Source: a virus. From it: DNA of 44,901 nucleotides. Within the stretch, counting starts at the first letter, position 1, and each line of letters starts with the position of its first letter. The translations under genes were made by a program, and so were the position numbers. Below, one piece after another: positions 1 to 6,839 of this stretch. Under the pieces are notes generated by a model. The model ran no database searches. It was not told where the DNA came from and saw only the letters and a list, made by a program, of their open reading frames with translations. Location of the stretch: positions 1 through 44,901 of the IMG/VR virus record IMGVR_UViG_3300022745_000056. One strand, given 5' to 3'.

Positions 1-6
1 GCCGTC

Positions 7-483
7 ATGCAAGGCATGCAGACGGAATACAGCGCCAGCTCTCAGTACCGCTGTCAGCAGGGAGGTCAACGCCACACAACCCTCGCTTGGCAAGCCACGC
101 TCAAGGACCAGTTGGACTCCATCAACACCAAGCTCGACAAGGTGCTGTGTCAACAAGAAGAACAACCGGCTGCCCAACAGCCGCAAGCTCAGCCCACTGC
201 CGAGTCGTCCAATGCCGAGCTGCGCCACGAGAGCCGTTTCGATCTCTCGCAACCGTGCGTGGACAAGCCTACGGCTGTCAAGCAAATGCACTCTTTGGTG
301 AGCGCCATGGTTGCCGATGGCGCAGCGCAGATCAAGATCTGCAGCTACGAGCTCACCAACGAGCAAGAAGCCACGCAGTCGCCTATGCCCACCGACACGG
401 CCAGTGAAGAGCCGAGCAAGCCCGATGAGACGGCCGCCTGCGCTCAAAAACTGCTGAACGCATTGGGCCCTTTGGAATCCTGA
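7..483 (+). CDS. Unrecognised Gln/Ala-rich protein at the window edge
   Basis: No family is recognised in this 158-residue protein. Residues about 30-50 (LKDQLDSINTKLDKVL) have a heptad pattern suggesting a short coiled coil. A Gln/Pro/Ala-rich linker follows (about 50-68), then a mixed second half. The frame is open to base 1, so the start is uncertain: ATG at 7 or 16, or further upstream. The first bases (GCCGTCATG) match the bases after the terminator tail at 624-632, so the window may begin just inside a similar intergenic tail, which would favour a start at 7. Two short perfect hairpins lie inside it (CGGCTG/CAGCCG near 171-187 and GCGCCAT/ATGGCGC near 302-323), continuing the hairpin-rich character of the next 1.6 kb. 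Confidence 0.5.
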   Translation: MQGMQTEYSASSQYRCQQGGQRHTTLAWQATLKDQLDSINTKLDKVLCQQEEQPAAQQPQAQPTAESSNAELRHESRFDLSQPCVDKPTAVKQMHSLVSAMVADGAAQIKICSYELTNEQEATQSPMPTDTASEEPSKPDETAACAQKLLNALGPLES

Positions 484-663
484 TCCTGCCGTGAGGCGCT
501 ATCAGTTCACCGCCTCGTGACAGGCGCCTCTCACCGCAAACACTCTAACAGCACCAGCAGCCGACTGTGAAGTCCGCCAGCTGTGCTGCTAGAGCCTCTT
601 TGTGGTGAGGGGTTTTCTTTTTTATGCCGTCATGTAGAACATGAATCTAAAAATCTATACTCA

Positions 664-671
664 CATATTAC
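664..671 (+). promoter_or_regulatory. CATATTAC early-promoter-like motif
   Basis: CATATTAC lies 131 bases upstream of the membrane-protein start. The same octamer occurs at 34146 and 41741, both upstream of RNAP-related genes. It resembles the TATATTAC element reported for phiKZ early promoters. It sits in a local hairpin, so a structural role is an alternative. Confidence 0.35.
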
Positions 672-742
672 CATGGTGAGTCTACTGCAACAATTACTTC
701 ATCACTACACCCTGAAGTAACCTGCAGCTCGACAACGCTACT

Positions 743-777
743 CACAACTCAACCAAAACAGTTGTGGGTGGTTTTTT
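743..777 (+). terminator. Hairpin plus T-tract before the membrane-protein gene
   Basis: CACAAC (743-748) pairs with GTTGTG (761-766) and is followed by GGTGG and a T6 run at 772-777. The ribosome site of the next gene (AAGGAG at 789-794) follows immediately. It may therefore act as an attenuator for that gene as well as a terminator for upstream transcription. Confidence 0.55.
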
Positions 778-801
778 AGTTACTATTTAAGGAGAGCTAA
801 C

Positions 802-1518
802 ATGCTCGAATGGATCAAGACAAAGGCCGTACAGGCCTACGACGCGGCGGCTTCGGCCGTCGCGTTCGTTGCACAGGGCCTCAAGGCCCTGTGCGACCGC
901 GTCGTTGAAGCGGTCAAGAATGTCATCAGTGGCGCCGGCAGCGTCGCTGATTGGGCCATCACCGGCATCGCCGGCGGCCTGATTGGCGGGCTGCTCTACG
1001 CAGCCGCTGTGGCGATCGCGGCCATGACAGTGGCGGCGTTGGTGGTCAGCGCACTGACCACCGGCTCGGCCTATCTGGACCTGCTGGTCCTGATGGCCGC
1101 CGGTGCTGGCGTGCTGGGGGCAGGCTACGTCTTCATGTTCACCGGTATCAAGACCGGTGATTGGGGCGTCGCCTTCAAGGCAATGACGGCATACGTGCTG
1201 AATGCCCCGCGCATTCTGCTCGAGTGGTTGACCACTGCTGCTGGCGTCTTGGTCACGGCGCTCTGCGTCACCATCATGGTGGTGACGGGCGCGCCGCTGG
1301 TTGAGGTCATCGGTGTTCCGTTGGTCGCAGCATTCCTTGGGCTGCAAATCGACATGTGTGTGAATTACACATGTCTGCTAAATGCAGTTAGCATAGAACT
1401 CGCGGCCGCGCCTCAACGCGGCATTAACGGCGAGATGTGCGCAGCCGGCAACCGTGCCGGCCAGGACAGCTACACTGACGTGACCCCGCTGAACGCAGCG
1501 GCCATGGCCGCCGCCTGA
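802..1518 (+). CDS. Small multi-pass membrane protein, unrecognised
   Basis: This 238-residue protein has an amphipathic N-terminal segment (MLEWIKTKAVQAYDAAAS) and about four Gly/Ala/Val-rich hydrophobic stretches: roughly 50-85, 92-114, 140-162 and 163-185. The C-terminal 50 residues are polar. It should sit in a membrane, most simply the host inner membrane. No holin, spanin or transporter signature is recognised; four helices in a phage protein of this size would allow a holin-like or envelope role, but that is a guess. The start follows a strong AAGGAG site at 789-794 with good spacing. The coding sequence is unusual: it contains many perfect inverted repeats, for example 871-880 with 885-894, 1041-1049 with 1054-1062, and 1351-1359 with 1367-1375. 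G/C-ending codons dominate. Confidence 0.7.
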   Translation: MLEWIKTKAVQAYDAAASAVAFVAQGLKALCDRVVEAVKNVISGAGSVADWAITGIAGGLIGGLLYAAAVAIAAMTVAALVVSALTTGSAYLDLLVLMAAGAGVLGAGYVFMFTGIKTGDWGVAFKAMTAYVLNAPRILLEWLTTAAGVLVTALCVTIMVVTGAPLVEVIGVPLVAAFLGLQIDMCVNYTCLLNAVSIELAAAPQRGINGEMCAAGNRAGQDSYTDVTPLNAAAMAAA

Positions 1519-1543
1519 TGTAAAGTCAGGCCCGCCGCCATCA

Positions 1544-1576
1544 ATTGGCAACAGTGAGTTCGCAACTGTTGCCAAT
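1544..1576 (+). promoter_or_regulatory. 12-bp perfect stem-loop in an intergenic leader
   Basis: ATTGGCAACAGT (1544-1555) pairs perfectly with ACTGTTGCCAAT (1565-1576) around a 9-base loop. No T-tract follows, so it is not a classical terminator. It lies between the membrane-protein gene and the AGGAGG ribosome site at 1596-1601, where it could be an RNA processing or stability element. Confidence 0.6.
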
Positions 1577-1605
1577 CCTTCAAAGCGAACGAAACAGGAG
1601 GCCCC

Positions 1606-2061
1606 ATGGCCAAGAAAGTCCATGAACTGTTCGAGCGGGTGAAGGCCGCGCTCGAACCCCACGCCGTCATCGCAGACGGCGTAGTCGTGGTCGGCGATGC
1701 CGACCGCTACTACCAGACCGGCGCAGAAGTCGCCGGTCTGGAACGCCCCGTCCTGGACGGGGTCCACCGATACGACGCTGCGTACGACGCGGCAGTCGTA
1801 TCGGTCTCGGGCCAGCTTGCGCTGGCCCAATTGCAGGAACAGCCGGAGATGGAAGAAATTCCCTTCTCCGGCGAGGCCGGTGACCGCCAGGTCACCGGCC
1901 TGGTGCAGCGGGTTCGGGAGTTCCCGAACCCCAAAGGCGGTGACCCGATAGTGAAGCACGGTCACACGACCGTGTCAATCATCGGGAACAAGTCGCCAGC
2001 CATGGTCGATGCTCGCAAGAGCATCGCCGACCTGGCCAAGCAGATGTTCGGCGAGAGCTGA
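1606..2061 (+). CDS. Unrecognised 151-residue protein encoded by tandem hairpins
   Basis: The product starts MAKKVHELFERVKAALEPH, a likely helix, and continues as a mixed sequence with no recognised domain, signal peptide or membrane segment. The ATG follows a strong AGGAGG site. The DNA is remarkable: almost the whole frame consists of consecutive perfect stem-loops, with arms of 7-12 bp and one near-17-bp stem at 1767-1804. The last stem (2038-2049 with 2060-2071) spans the stop codon. The reading frame and ribosome site argue that it is translated, but the RNA structure may be the main selected trait, and a dual coding/structural RNA cannot be excluded. The opposite strand is also open for long stretches, as expected of such symmetric DNA. 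Confidence 0.55.
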   Translation: MAKKVHELFERVKAALEPHAVIADGVVVVGDADRYYQTGAEVAGLERPVLDGVHRYDAAYDAAVVSVSGQLALAQLQEQPEMEEIPFSGEAGDRQVTGLVQRVREFPNPKGGDPIVKHGHTTVSIIGNKSPAMVDARKSIADLAKQMFGES

Positions 2062-2138
2062 ACATCTGCTTACTCCAAACAGGCTGCCGGGAGGCGCCTT
2101 GAGTCATGCCCGCTGGGATAGCGCGCTCTAGTTACAGG

Positions 2139-2200
2139 CGGCATAAAAGCCCTCACCTCCAACCTGTCACGGGGTTGGAGGTGAGGTCACTTCTATGCCG
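2139..2200. terminator. Bidirectional terminator with symmetric GGCATA/TATGCC arms
   Basis: CCTCACCTCCAACC (2151-2164) pairs with GGTTGGAGGTGAGG (2173-2186), 14 bp. It is flanked by CGGCATAAA (2139-2147) on the left and TATGCCG (2194-2200) on the right, which can extend the stem. It lies between the converging 151-residue gene and the tail tube gene, so it probably stops transcription from both sides. Confidence 0.8.
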
Positions 2201-2212
2201 ACCTTTTCTTTT

Positions 2213-3085
2213 TTAGGTCGCAGCCAGGGCGTCAGCGCCCAGGTTGTTGATGTTGTCGATCACGCCGCCCAGACCGAAGTTGGACGCCACGTCCGGCGAC
2301 ATCTCTTCTTGGAAGGCGCGGCGCAGCAGCGGGTTGGCGTTGGTCTTGTTCATCAGGTCGAAGTACTTCTGCGCGAGCAGCAGCACGCCGTAGCCCGACT
2401 GCGTCACCGCGGAGAAATTCAGCGAGATCTCCAGCGTGTCGCGCGAGGCCGTGGGGTCCTTGCGGCCTTCGATCGGACCCGTGGTGTCCGGCATGACGTT
2501 GGCGCACAGCCACGCCTTGGCCACGCGCTTGAACGTCGGATCCGGCTCGAACGCCAGGATGACCATGGAGGCCATGTCGTTGAGGTAGTCGCCCAGGCTC
2601 ACGCCGTCGATGGCGTTGATCATCGGATAGCCCGTGTCCGGGTCACCGATGAGGTAGGTGATGTAGTCCTGCAAGAGGTTCTGGAAGGGGCGACCCGCCA
2701 GATCCACCAGCGTCAGCGTGGGCGTGGTGCGCTCACGCGTGACGTTGACCACGTCTTGGAACTGCTCGCCCGCACGCCCCACGGGCGTCTCGGTGAATTC
2801 CACCTTGAGGTCCGACTTGAAGCCGTCCCAGTTGCGGGCATGGGTTTCCACCATGGCGCGCAGGCCCGAGACATAGTAGTCGGAGTCCGGCAGGTACTGC
2901 AGGCCACGCGGCACATCGAACAGCATGACGATGAGGTTGGGGCGCGTGTAGTGGGTCATGCTGGCCCACTGCGACAGGTCGGGCGCCACGCCATACGAGC
3001 CGCCATACTGCGGATCGGACATGGCGCTGCCACGGCCAAAGCTCTGGGCTTGGCCTGTCAAGATCGCATCTGCGACACGAGTCAT
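2213..3085 (-). CDS. Tail tube protein, phiKZ gp30-like
   Basis: This 290-residue protein lies just downstream of the tail sheath gene on the same strand, the arrangement of sheath (gp29) and tube (gp30) in phiKZ-related myoviruses. Tube subunits stack as hexameric rings inside the contractile sheath and conduct DNA during injection. Features seen: an early motif TRPNLIVMLFDVPRG (about 45-60), a central stretch with conserved-looking LVDLAGRPF (about 130), and a Gly/Asn/Leu-rich C-terminus. The ATG at 3085 follows AAGGA with normal spacing; an upstream in-frame start would add 34 residues without a ribosome site. Codon use is GC-rich, as expected of an abundant structural protein. The tube call rests mainly on position and size. 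Confidence 0.7.
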   Translation of the reverse strand: MTRVADAILTGQAQSFGRGSAMSDPQYGGSYGVAPDLSQWASMTHYTRPNLIVMLFDVPRGLQYLPDSDYYVSGLRAMVETHARNWDGFKSDLKVEFTETPVGRAGEQFQDVVNVTRERTTPTLTLVDLAGRPFQNLLQDYITYLIGDPDTGYPMINAIDGVSLGDYLNDMASMVILAFEPDPTFKRVAKAWLCANVMPDTTGPIEGRKDPTASRDTLEISLNFSAVTQSGYGVLLLAQKYFDLMNKTNANPLLRRAFQEEMSPDVASNFGLGGVIDNINNLGADALAAT

Positions 3086-3254
3086 GATGCATTCCTTTCG
3101 AGAGAGATGAGTAGAGGATAGGTGGCTGATGAGTGCGCTGACAGCGCTCCACCCAACCCTGCTAGAGTGATTCAACGCCAGACTCAAGACTGCAAGAACT
3201 GCTCTGGAGTCAAATCACGCCGTGAGTGTTAGGTCAGAGCTGCTGGCCTGATTG

Positions 3255-5399
3255 TCAGGCCGTCATGCGCATGGCCTTGACGTCGAGCGTCATGACCGTC
3301 TTCATGTTGTTGGCTTCCAGCGTGATGGGCAGCGTCCACTTGTAGCCCAGCAGCGCATCGCCTTCGGAGATGTAGGCCGCCGGCGTGATCTTGAACAGAT
3401 CAGCAAAACGCCCTTGCGTCTTGGCGAGCACCGACTGGTTGACGCGGTCGCACAGCACGGCTTCGGTGTAGCGCACCGCGCCCGTGAACTCGCGCCACAC
3501 GCGTTGGCCGACCTTCTGCAGCTCGACCGCACCCATCACGACGAACAGGCTGTTGAGCACGCTCGTGTCGTTGTCGTAGACCGACTTGATGGCCGGGAAG
3601 AAGACTTGCGTCTCGCTGAAGGACTGCGCCCAGTTCATGCCCAGCGCCCAGTTCTTGGCACGGGTGGCCACCGGCACGGACGTGTTGTTCACTTCGGTGA
3701 ACAGATCCACGATGTTGTTGGGCGCGATGTCGAAGAGCCGGTCGCGCTTCCAGATGCCGTTGGCCGCGCCCATCATGCTGGCGCACCACTTGGCGATCTG
3801 CAGCGTCAGCGGCAGGCGCTGCGTCCAGCTCGAGCCCACCAGTCGGCCCGACTGGCCGACAATGAAGGCGCGCATGGTGGCCGTGCCGTAGTAGTCCGAC
3901 TCGGGGTAGAGCTGCGCATAGGTGCGCAGCAGCGTGGCGACCGAACGTTCTTGCTCCGTCGTCATGGCCGGCTCACCGGCCACGTGCACGCCGCCCACCA
4001 CGACGGTGTCCTTGCGCAGCGCCATGAACTGGAACAGGTCGCGCTTGGACGCCAGCGGGAAGCCCGTGTCGTAGAAGATCGACACCGGGTACAGCGCATC
4101 GTCTTGGTAGCGATGCAGCGGGTCTGCCCAGTGGGCGATGTCGGCTGTGACGGCGTCAGCAAACGCCTGGTCGCTCATCGTGCCGTTGGCGCCGCCGCCG
4201 GCGTACAGGTTGGTGGTCTCGCTCAGGCGGATGGCACCGGCACCGGCCGTGTCAAACTGCAGGCTGTAGTACGGCTCGTTGCCCGAGTTCACACCCGTGA
4301 GGATGTTGATCAGGAACTTCTGAGTCGCATCACCCGTGACGAAGTCCTTGGTCACCGGCAGGCCATTGCCCGCCGTGGTGGCCGCGTCGATGTAGGCCGA
4401 CTCGCTCGTGTAGAACTGCGTGAGCAGCTGAGCGATCACCGCGTCATAGACGTAGACCTGCTCGAAGTCGCCGTAGTTGATGGGGCCTTGCGACTTGTCG
4501 GTGTTGCGGTACTTCTTGCTGAAGCGCTCGCCCAGATAGTAGGGGATGTTGTAGGTGGTGTACATCGCGCCCGGCTTGAGGGCAAAGTCGATGAACTTGT
4601 CACCGTCGAGCGAGTCGACGATCACCGGTGTGCTCTTGGCATTGGCACGGCGGATCACTTGCAGGCGCATCGGGTAGGCGCCCGTGTCAGCCATGGCTTT
4701 GGCGTCCAGCGGCGAAGCGCCAGCCGAGATCGGAGCAGACAGACGGATGCCCGAGTTGTTGCCGGCTTCGCCGTAGCTGGAGGCGACCCACTGCAGGATC
4801 GGGTAGCGCTGCGATTGCACCGCCACGCCACCGACGGTGGAGGTCTGGTCACCGGCTTTGGCGGTGAGGGTGCCGAACTTGGTCTCGTCAGCCAGGGCGC
4901 TGATGCGTTCGACCACGACCTTGATCTTGTAGCCAGCAAAAGCTGTCACGGCTTGCGCGTCAGCGACTTGCGGTGCGCCCGTGCCATCGAGCATGATGGC
5001 GCCCGTCAGGACGTTGCGCTTGTACTGGGGCATCTCGGCCACCGGCAGCACGTCCAGGTAGAGTGCGAAGTTGGCGCGCGGGCCCACGTCGGCCGGCACG
5101 ATGCGGGCGAGCATGTGCGCGTTGGCTTCAGCAGCCAGGATGTTGCTCAGGGACGTGGCGTGGTTGAAGTACACGCCGCGCGGATCGAACGAGTCGATAC
5201 CAAACAGGTTGGTGCGGTCAGCGTCGGAGACGCGCTGTGCCACCACCTCGCCCGGCTTGCCGGGGCCCTTGGCGGCGTAGATGTAGACCCAGGGCATGTG
5301 GGTCGGTTGCGGATCAGCCACCGCCAGCGGCGTGGTGGTAGAGCCGTCCTGAACGCCTCGGGAGTCCAGTTGCGGGGCGGCATTGACGAATGTGTTCAT
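3255..5399 (-). CDS. Contractile tail sheath protein, phiKZ gp29-like
   Basis: The 714-residue size and layout fit the large sheath proteins of phiKZ-type phages. The N-terminal region contains MPWVYIYAAKGPGKPGEVV (about 35-55) and FGIDSFDPRGVYFNHAT (about 65-85), and the C-terminal part has WKRDRLFDIAPNNIVDLF and a long helix-rich end, the usual site of the conserved sheath domain that contacts the tube. Sheath subunits form the outer helical cylinder that contracts to drive the tube through the host envelope. The ATG at 5399 has GAGG upstream; a start at 5453 would add 18 residues but has no ribosome site. A strong antisense frame over the whole gene is a composition artefact. The tail tube gene follows 169 bases downstream. 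Confidence 0.85.
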   Translation of the reverse strand: MNTFVNAAPQLDSRGVQDGSTTTPLAVADPQPTHMPWVYIYAAKGPGKPGEVVAQRVSDADRTNLFGIDSFDPRGVYFNHATSLSNILAAEANAHMLARIVPADVGPRANFALYLDVLPVAEMPQYKRNVLTGAIMLDGTGAPQVADAQAVTAFAGYKIKVVVERISALADETKFGTLTAKAGDQTSTVGGVAVQSQRYPILQWVASSYGEAGNNSGIRLSAPISAGASPLDAKAMADTGAYPMRLQVIRRANAKSTPVIVDSLDGDKFIDFALKPGAMYTTYNIPYYLGERFSKKYRNTDKSQGPINYGDFEQVYVYDAVIAQLLTQFYTSESAYIDAATTAGNGLPVTKDFVTGDATQKFLINILTGVNSGNEPYYSLQFDTAGAGAIRLSETTNLYAGGGANGTMSDQAFADAVTADIAHWADPLHRYQDDALYPVSIFYDTGFPLASKRDLFQFMALRKDTVVVGGVHVAGEPAMTTEQERSVATLLRTYAQLYPESDYYGTATMRAFIVGQSGRLVGSSWTQRLPLTLQIAKWCASMMGAANGIWKRDRLFDIAPNNIVDLFTEVNNTSVPVATRAKNWALGMNWAQSFSETQVFFPAIKSVYDNDTSVLNSLFVVMGAVELQKVGQRVWREFTGAVRYTEAVLCDRVNQSVLAKTQGRFADLFKITPAAYISEGDALLGYKWTLPITLEANNMKTVMTLDVKAMRMTA

Positions 5400-5823
5400 G
5401 TTGGCCTCGATGTTAAAGAAAGAGGAATCCTCGTGAATAGAAACAGGAAACATGGTGCCATCAGTGCAGCGGCTGCCTTACTGATGGCCACTAGGCGACC
5501 TAATGATAAATCATGCCTTGATACCTGACATAAAAACAGATCATCCCATACAGCACTGACAGCATACTCCTGCCAATGCTGCTGGGACTCTAGGCAAGCT
5601 GTTTTGACGTCCAGTATCACAGTCAGCGTTACCACCCAGGGTAGGCACTCACGCACCATACGACTGTCACGTCTCCCCCTAGACTATTGTGAATTGAGGG
5701 AGTGCTGCATTTTAAGCATACGATGATCTGAGGGGACTATTGAGTCCCTTGTGCAGTGCAGAGGTTTTTGCAGTCCACACGAACGTCATCATTTCTTCAT
5801 TTAGCCTTTGGAGCTTTTTCACC
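5400..5823. other. 424-base divergent intergenic region
   Basis: This region separates the leftward sheath gene from the rightward virion-protein block and must hold promoters for both. It contains GCCATCAGT/ACTGATGGC (5457-5465 with 5480-5488) enclosing a GCAG/CTGC hairpin, in the leader of the sheath mRNA, and GGGACT/AGTCCC (about 5733-5748) in the leader of the rightward gene. Read leftward, TTTATCATTAG near 5500 and TTTTTATGTC near 5535 resemble the TTATC and TATG motifs seen elsewhere. No gene is apparent. Confidence 0.5.
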
Positions 5824-6807
5824 ATGTCTGTTTTTCACAGTGCTTACGACACCCTGGCATGCTTGGGTTTTGCCAACGCCCAGGTTCAGGTCAAGAAGAG
5901 CCTTCTGAGCGTGCTCATGAGCCGGGGCGATAACCCCGACTACACTGCAGACACGCCAGCGCTCAACACCCCCATCCCGCTGGTCACCATCAATGGTGCG
6001 TCCTGGCATGCGGATGTGGGCTATTTTGCTCACCCCATCACGATGGAGATCCCCAGCTCGCTCTCGCCTCGCTACAAGCACGTCACGTTTGTGGACGCGC
6101 GCAACTACGGCTACTGGCGCTCGGATCGCTGGCTGGTGAACAACCTGCCCGAGGTCGAACTTCAGACCGTGCGAGCTTGCCTCAACCACATCTTCACGCT
6201 GGCGCAGCCGTCCTTCTTGAAGGACGTGCATGTCATGCCGGGCCAGGTCTACGCTCTGCTGGTGGCGCAGAGCCTGCAGCGTGCCTACATGCTCAACCCT
6301 TCCGAGATGGTGGTGGTGAGCGTGGTGGCGGCGTACTTCTACTGCTGCTTGTTCGAAGAGGACGACGGCTTTGAAGAGGTGCGTGAGCGCGTCTTGCTCA
6401 AGGCGGCCATGTACAGCAAGGCCCCTGCCAGCGATGTGGCGCGCATCATGGACGGCGTGGGCATGATCGGTACGCTCGAAGAGCTGGCTGAGCAGATCAA
6501 GCTGCGCACCGGCAGCGTGCGCCTGCAGCACTTCAACTACGTGGCATTGCTGCAGTTCACGGCCGGCAACTGGATTGGCCACGGCTCGCGCGAGATGCTG
6601 GGCGCCGCGCTCGAGCATCCGCCGAGCTGGATTGCCATGGTCTACGGCGCTGTGCAAGAAGCCACGTATCGTCGTACCAACATGGGCAAGATCGTCGAGT
6701 CCTGCTCACGTGGCAGTGCCGACGAGCAGTTCATCAAGAACGTCAACATGCTGACCGGGTTTGCCACGCTGCGCAAGCAAATGGCTGAAGACCTGCAACG
6801 CAAGTGA
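5824..6807 (+). CDS. Unrecognised protein, probably virion-associated
   Basis: This 327-residue protein is not recognised with certainty. It is mainly alpha-helical by composition in its second half (for example EVRERVLLKAAMYSKAPASDVARIMDGVG), with an aromatic-rich first half (SPRYKHVTFVDARNYGYWRSDRW). No catalytic motif or signal peptide is visible; one hydrophobic stretch (MVVVSVVAAYFYCCLF, about 180-196) could be a buried helix. The ATG at 5824 is preceded by GGAG at 5812. It is first in a rightward run with two large genes that have the size and beta-rich look of tail proteins, so a structural or assembly role is inferred from context. Confidence 0.5.
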   Translation: MSVFHSAYDTLACLGFANAQVQVKKSLLSVLMSRGDNPDYTADTPALNTPIPLVTINGASWHADVGYFAHPITMEIPSSLSPRYKHVTFVDARNYGYWRSDRWLVNNLPEVELQTVRACLNHIFTLAQPSFLKDVHVMPGQVYALLVAQSLQRAYMLNPSEMVVVSVVAAYFYCCLFEEDDGFEEVRERVLLKAAMYSKAPASDVARIMDGVGMIGTLEELAEQIKLRTGSVRLQHFNYVALLQFTAGNWIGHGSREMLGAALEHPPSWIAMVYGAVQEATYRRTNMGKIVESCSRGSADEQFIKNVNMLTGFATLRKQMAEDLQRK

Positions 6808-6839
6808 CCTCCTTTACCGCCTGATGAAAGGAGAACTCC

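Larger units (their letters stand above)
485..801. other. 317-base gap: hairpins and promoter-like motif, no gene
   Basis: No convincing reading frame is present. The stretch holds a bulged stem (GTGAGGCGC at 491-499 with the segment at 523-533), a T-rich tail ending TTTATGCCG at 621-629, a CATATTAC promoter-like motif at 664-671 inside a small ACTCAC/GTGAGT hairpin, a TTACTTCA/TGAAGTAA hairpin (694-701 with 713-720) flanked by CTGCA/TGCAG, and a terminator-like hairpin at 743-777 directly before the next ribosome site. It probably ends the transcript of the first gene and controls the membrane-protein gene. Confidence 0.6.
485..2075 (+). other. Hairpin-saturated island spanning two genes
   Basis: About thirty perfect short inverted repeats with small loops follow one another, mostly inside coding sequence. 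Examples (left arm / right arm): 871-880/885-894, 895-900/910-915, 989-994/1000-1005, 1041-1049/1054-1062, 1139-1146/1153-1160, 1267-1273/1280-1286, 1351-1359/1367-1375, 1376-1381/1388-1393, 1405-1410/1417-1422, 1444-1449/1456-1461, 1544-1555/1565-1576, 1629-1637/1649-1657, 1661-1668/1675-1682, 1689-1695/1699-1705, 1713-1723/1731-1741, 1746-1752/1756-1762, 1767-1776/1795-1804, 1809-1816/1821-1828, 1843-1848/1866-1871, 1874-1885/1890-1901, 1910-1918/1923-1931, 1957-1963/1968-1974, 2007-2014/2019-2026 and 2038-2049/2060-2071. Loops include the GNRA types GAAA (1855-1858) and GCAA (2015-2018). Genes elsewhere in the window do not show this density by eye. Confidence 0.8.

Noticed and set aside
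787-1965. Long - strand frames (186 and 195 codons) in the hairpin island
   Set aside because: Symmetric hairpin DNA keeps both strands open; the + frames have strong ribosome sites and the - frames do not.
3252-5528. 758-codon + strand frame opposite the sheath gene
   Set aside because: It is the antisense shadow of a well-supported sheath gene; its His/Arg/Val-rich product is typical of frames opposite GC-rich coding DNA.
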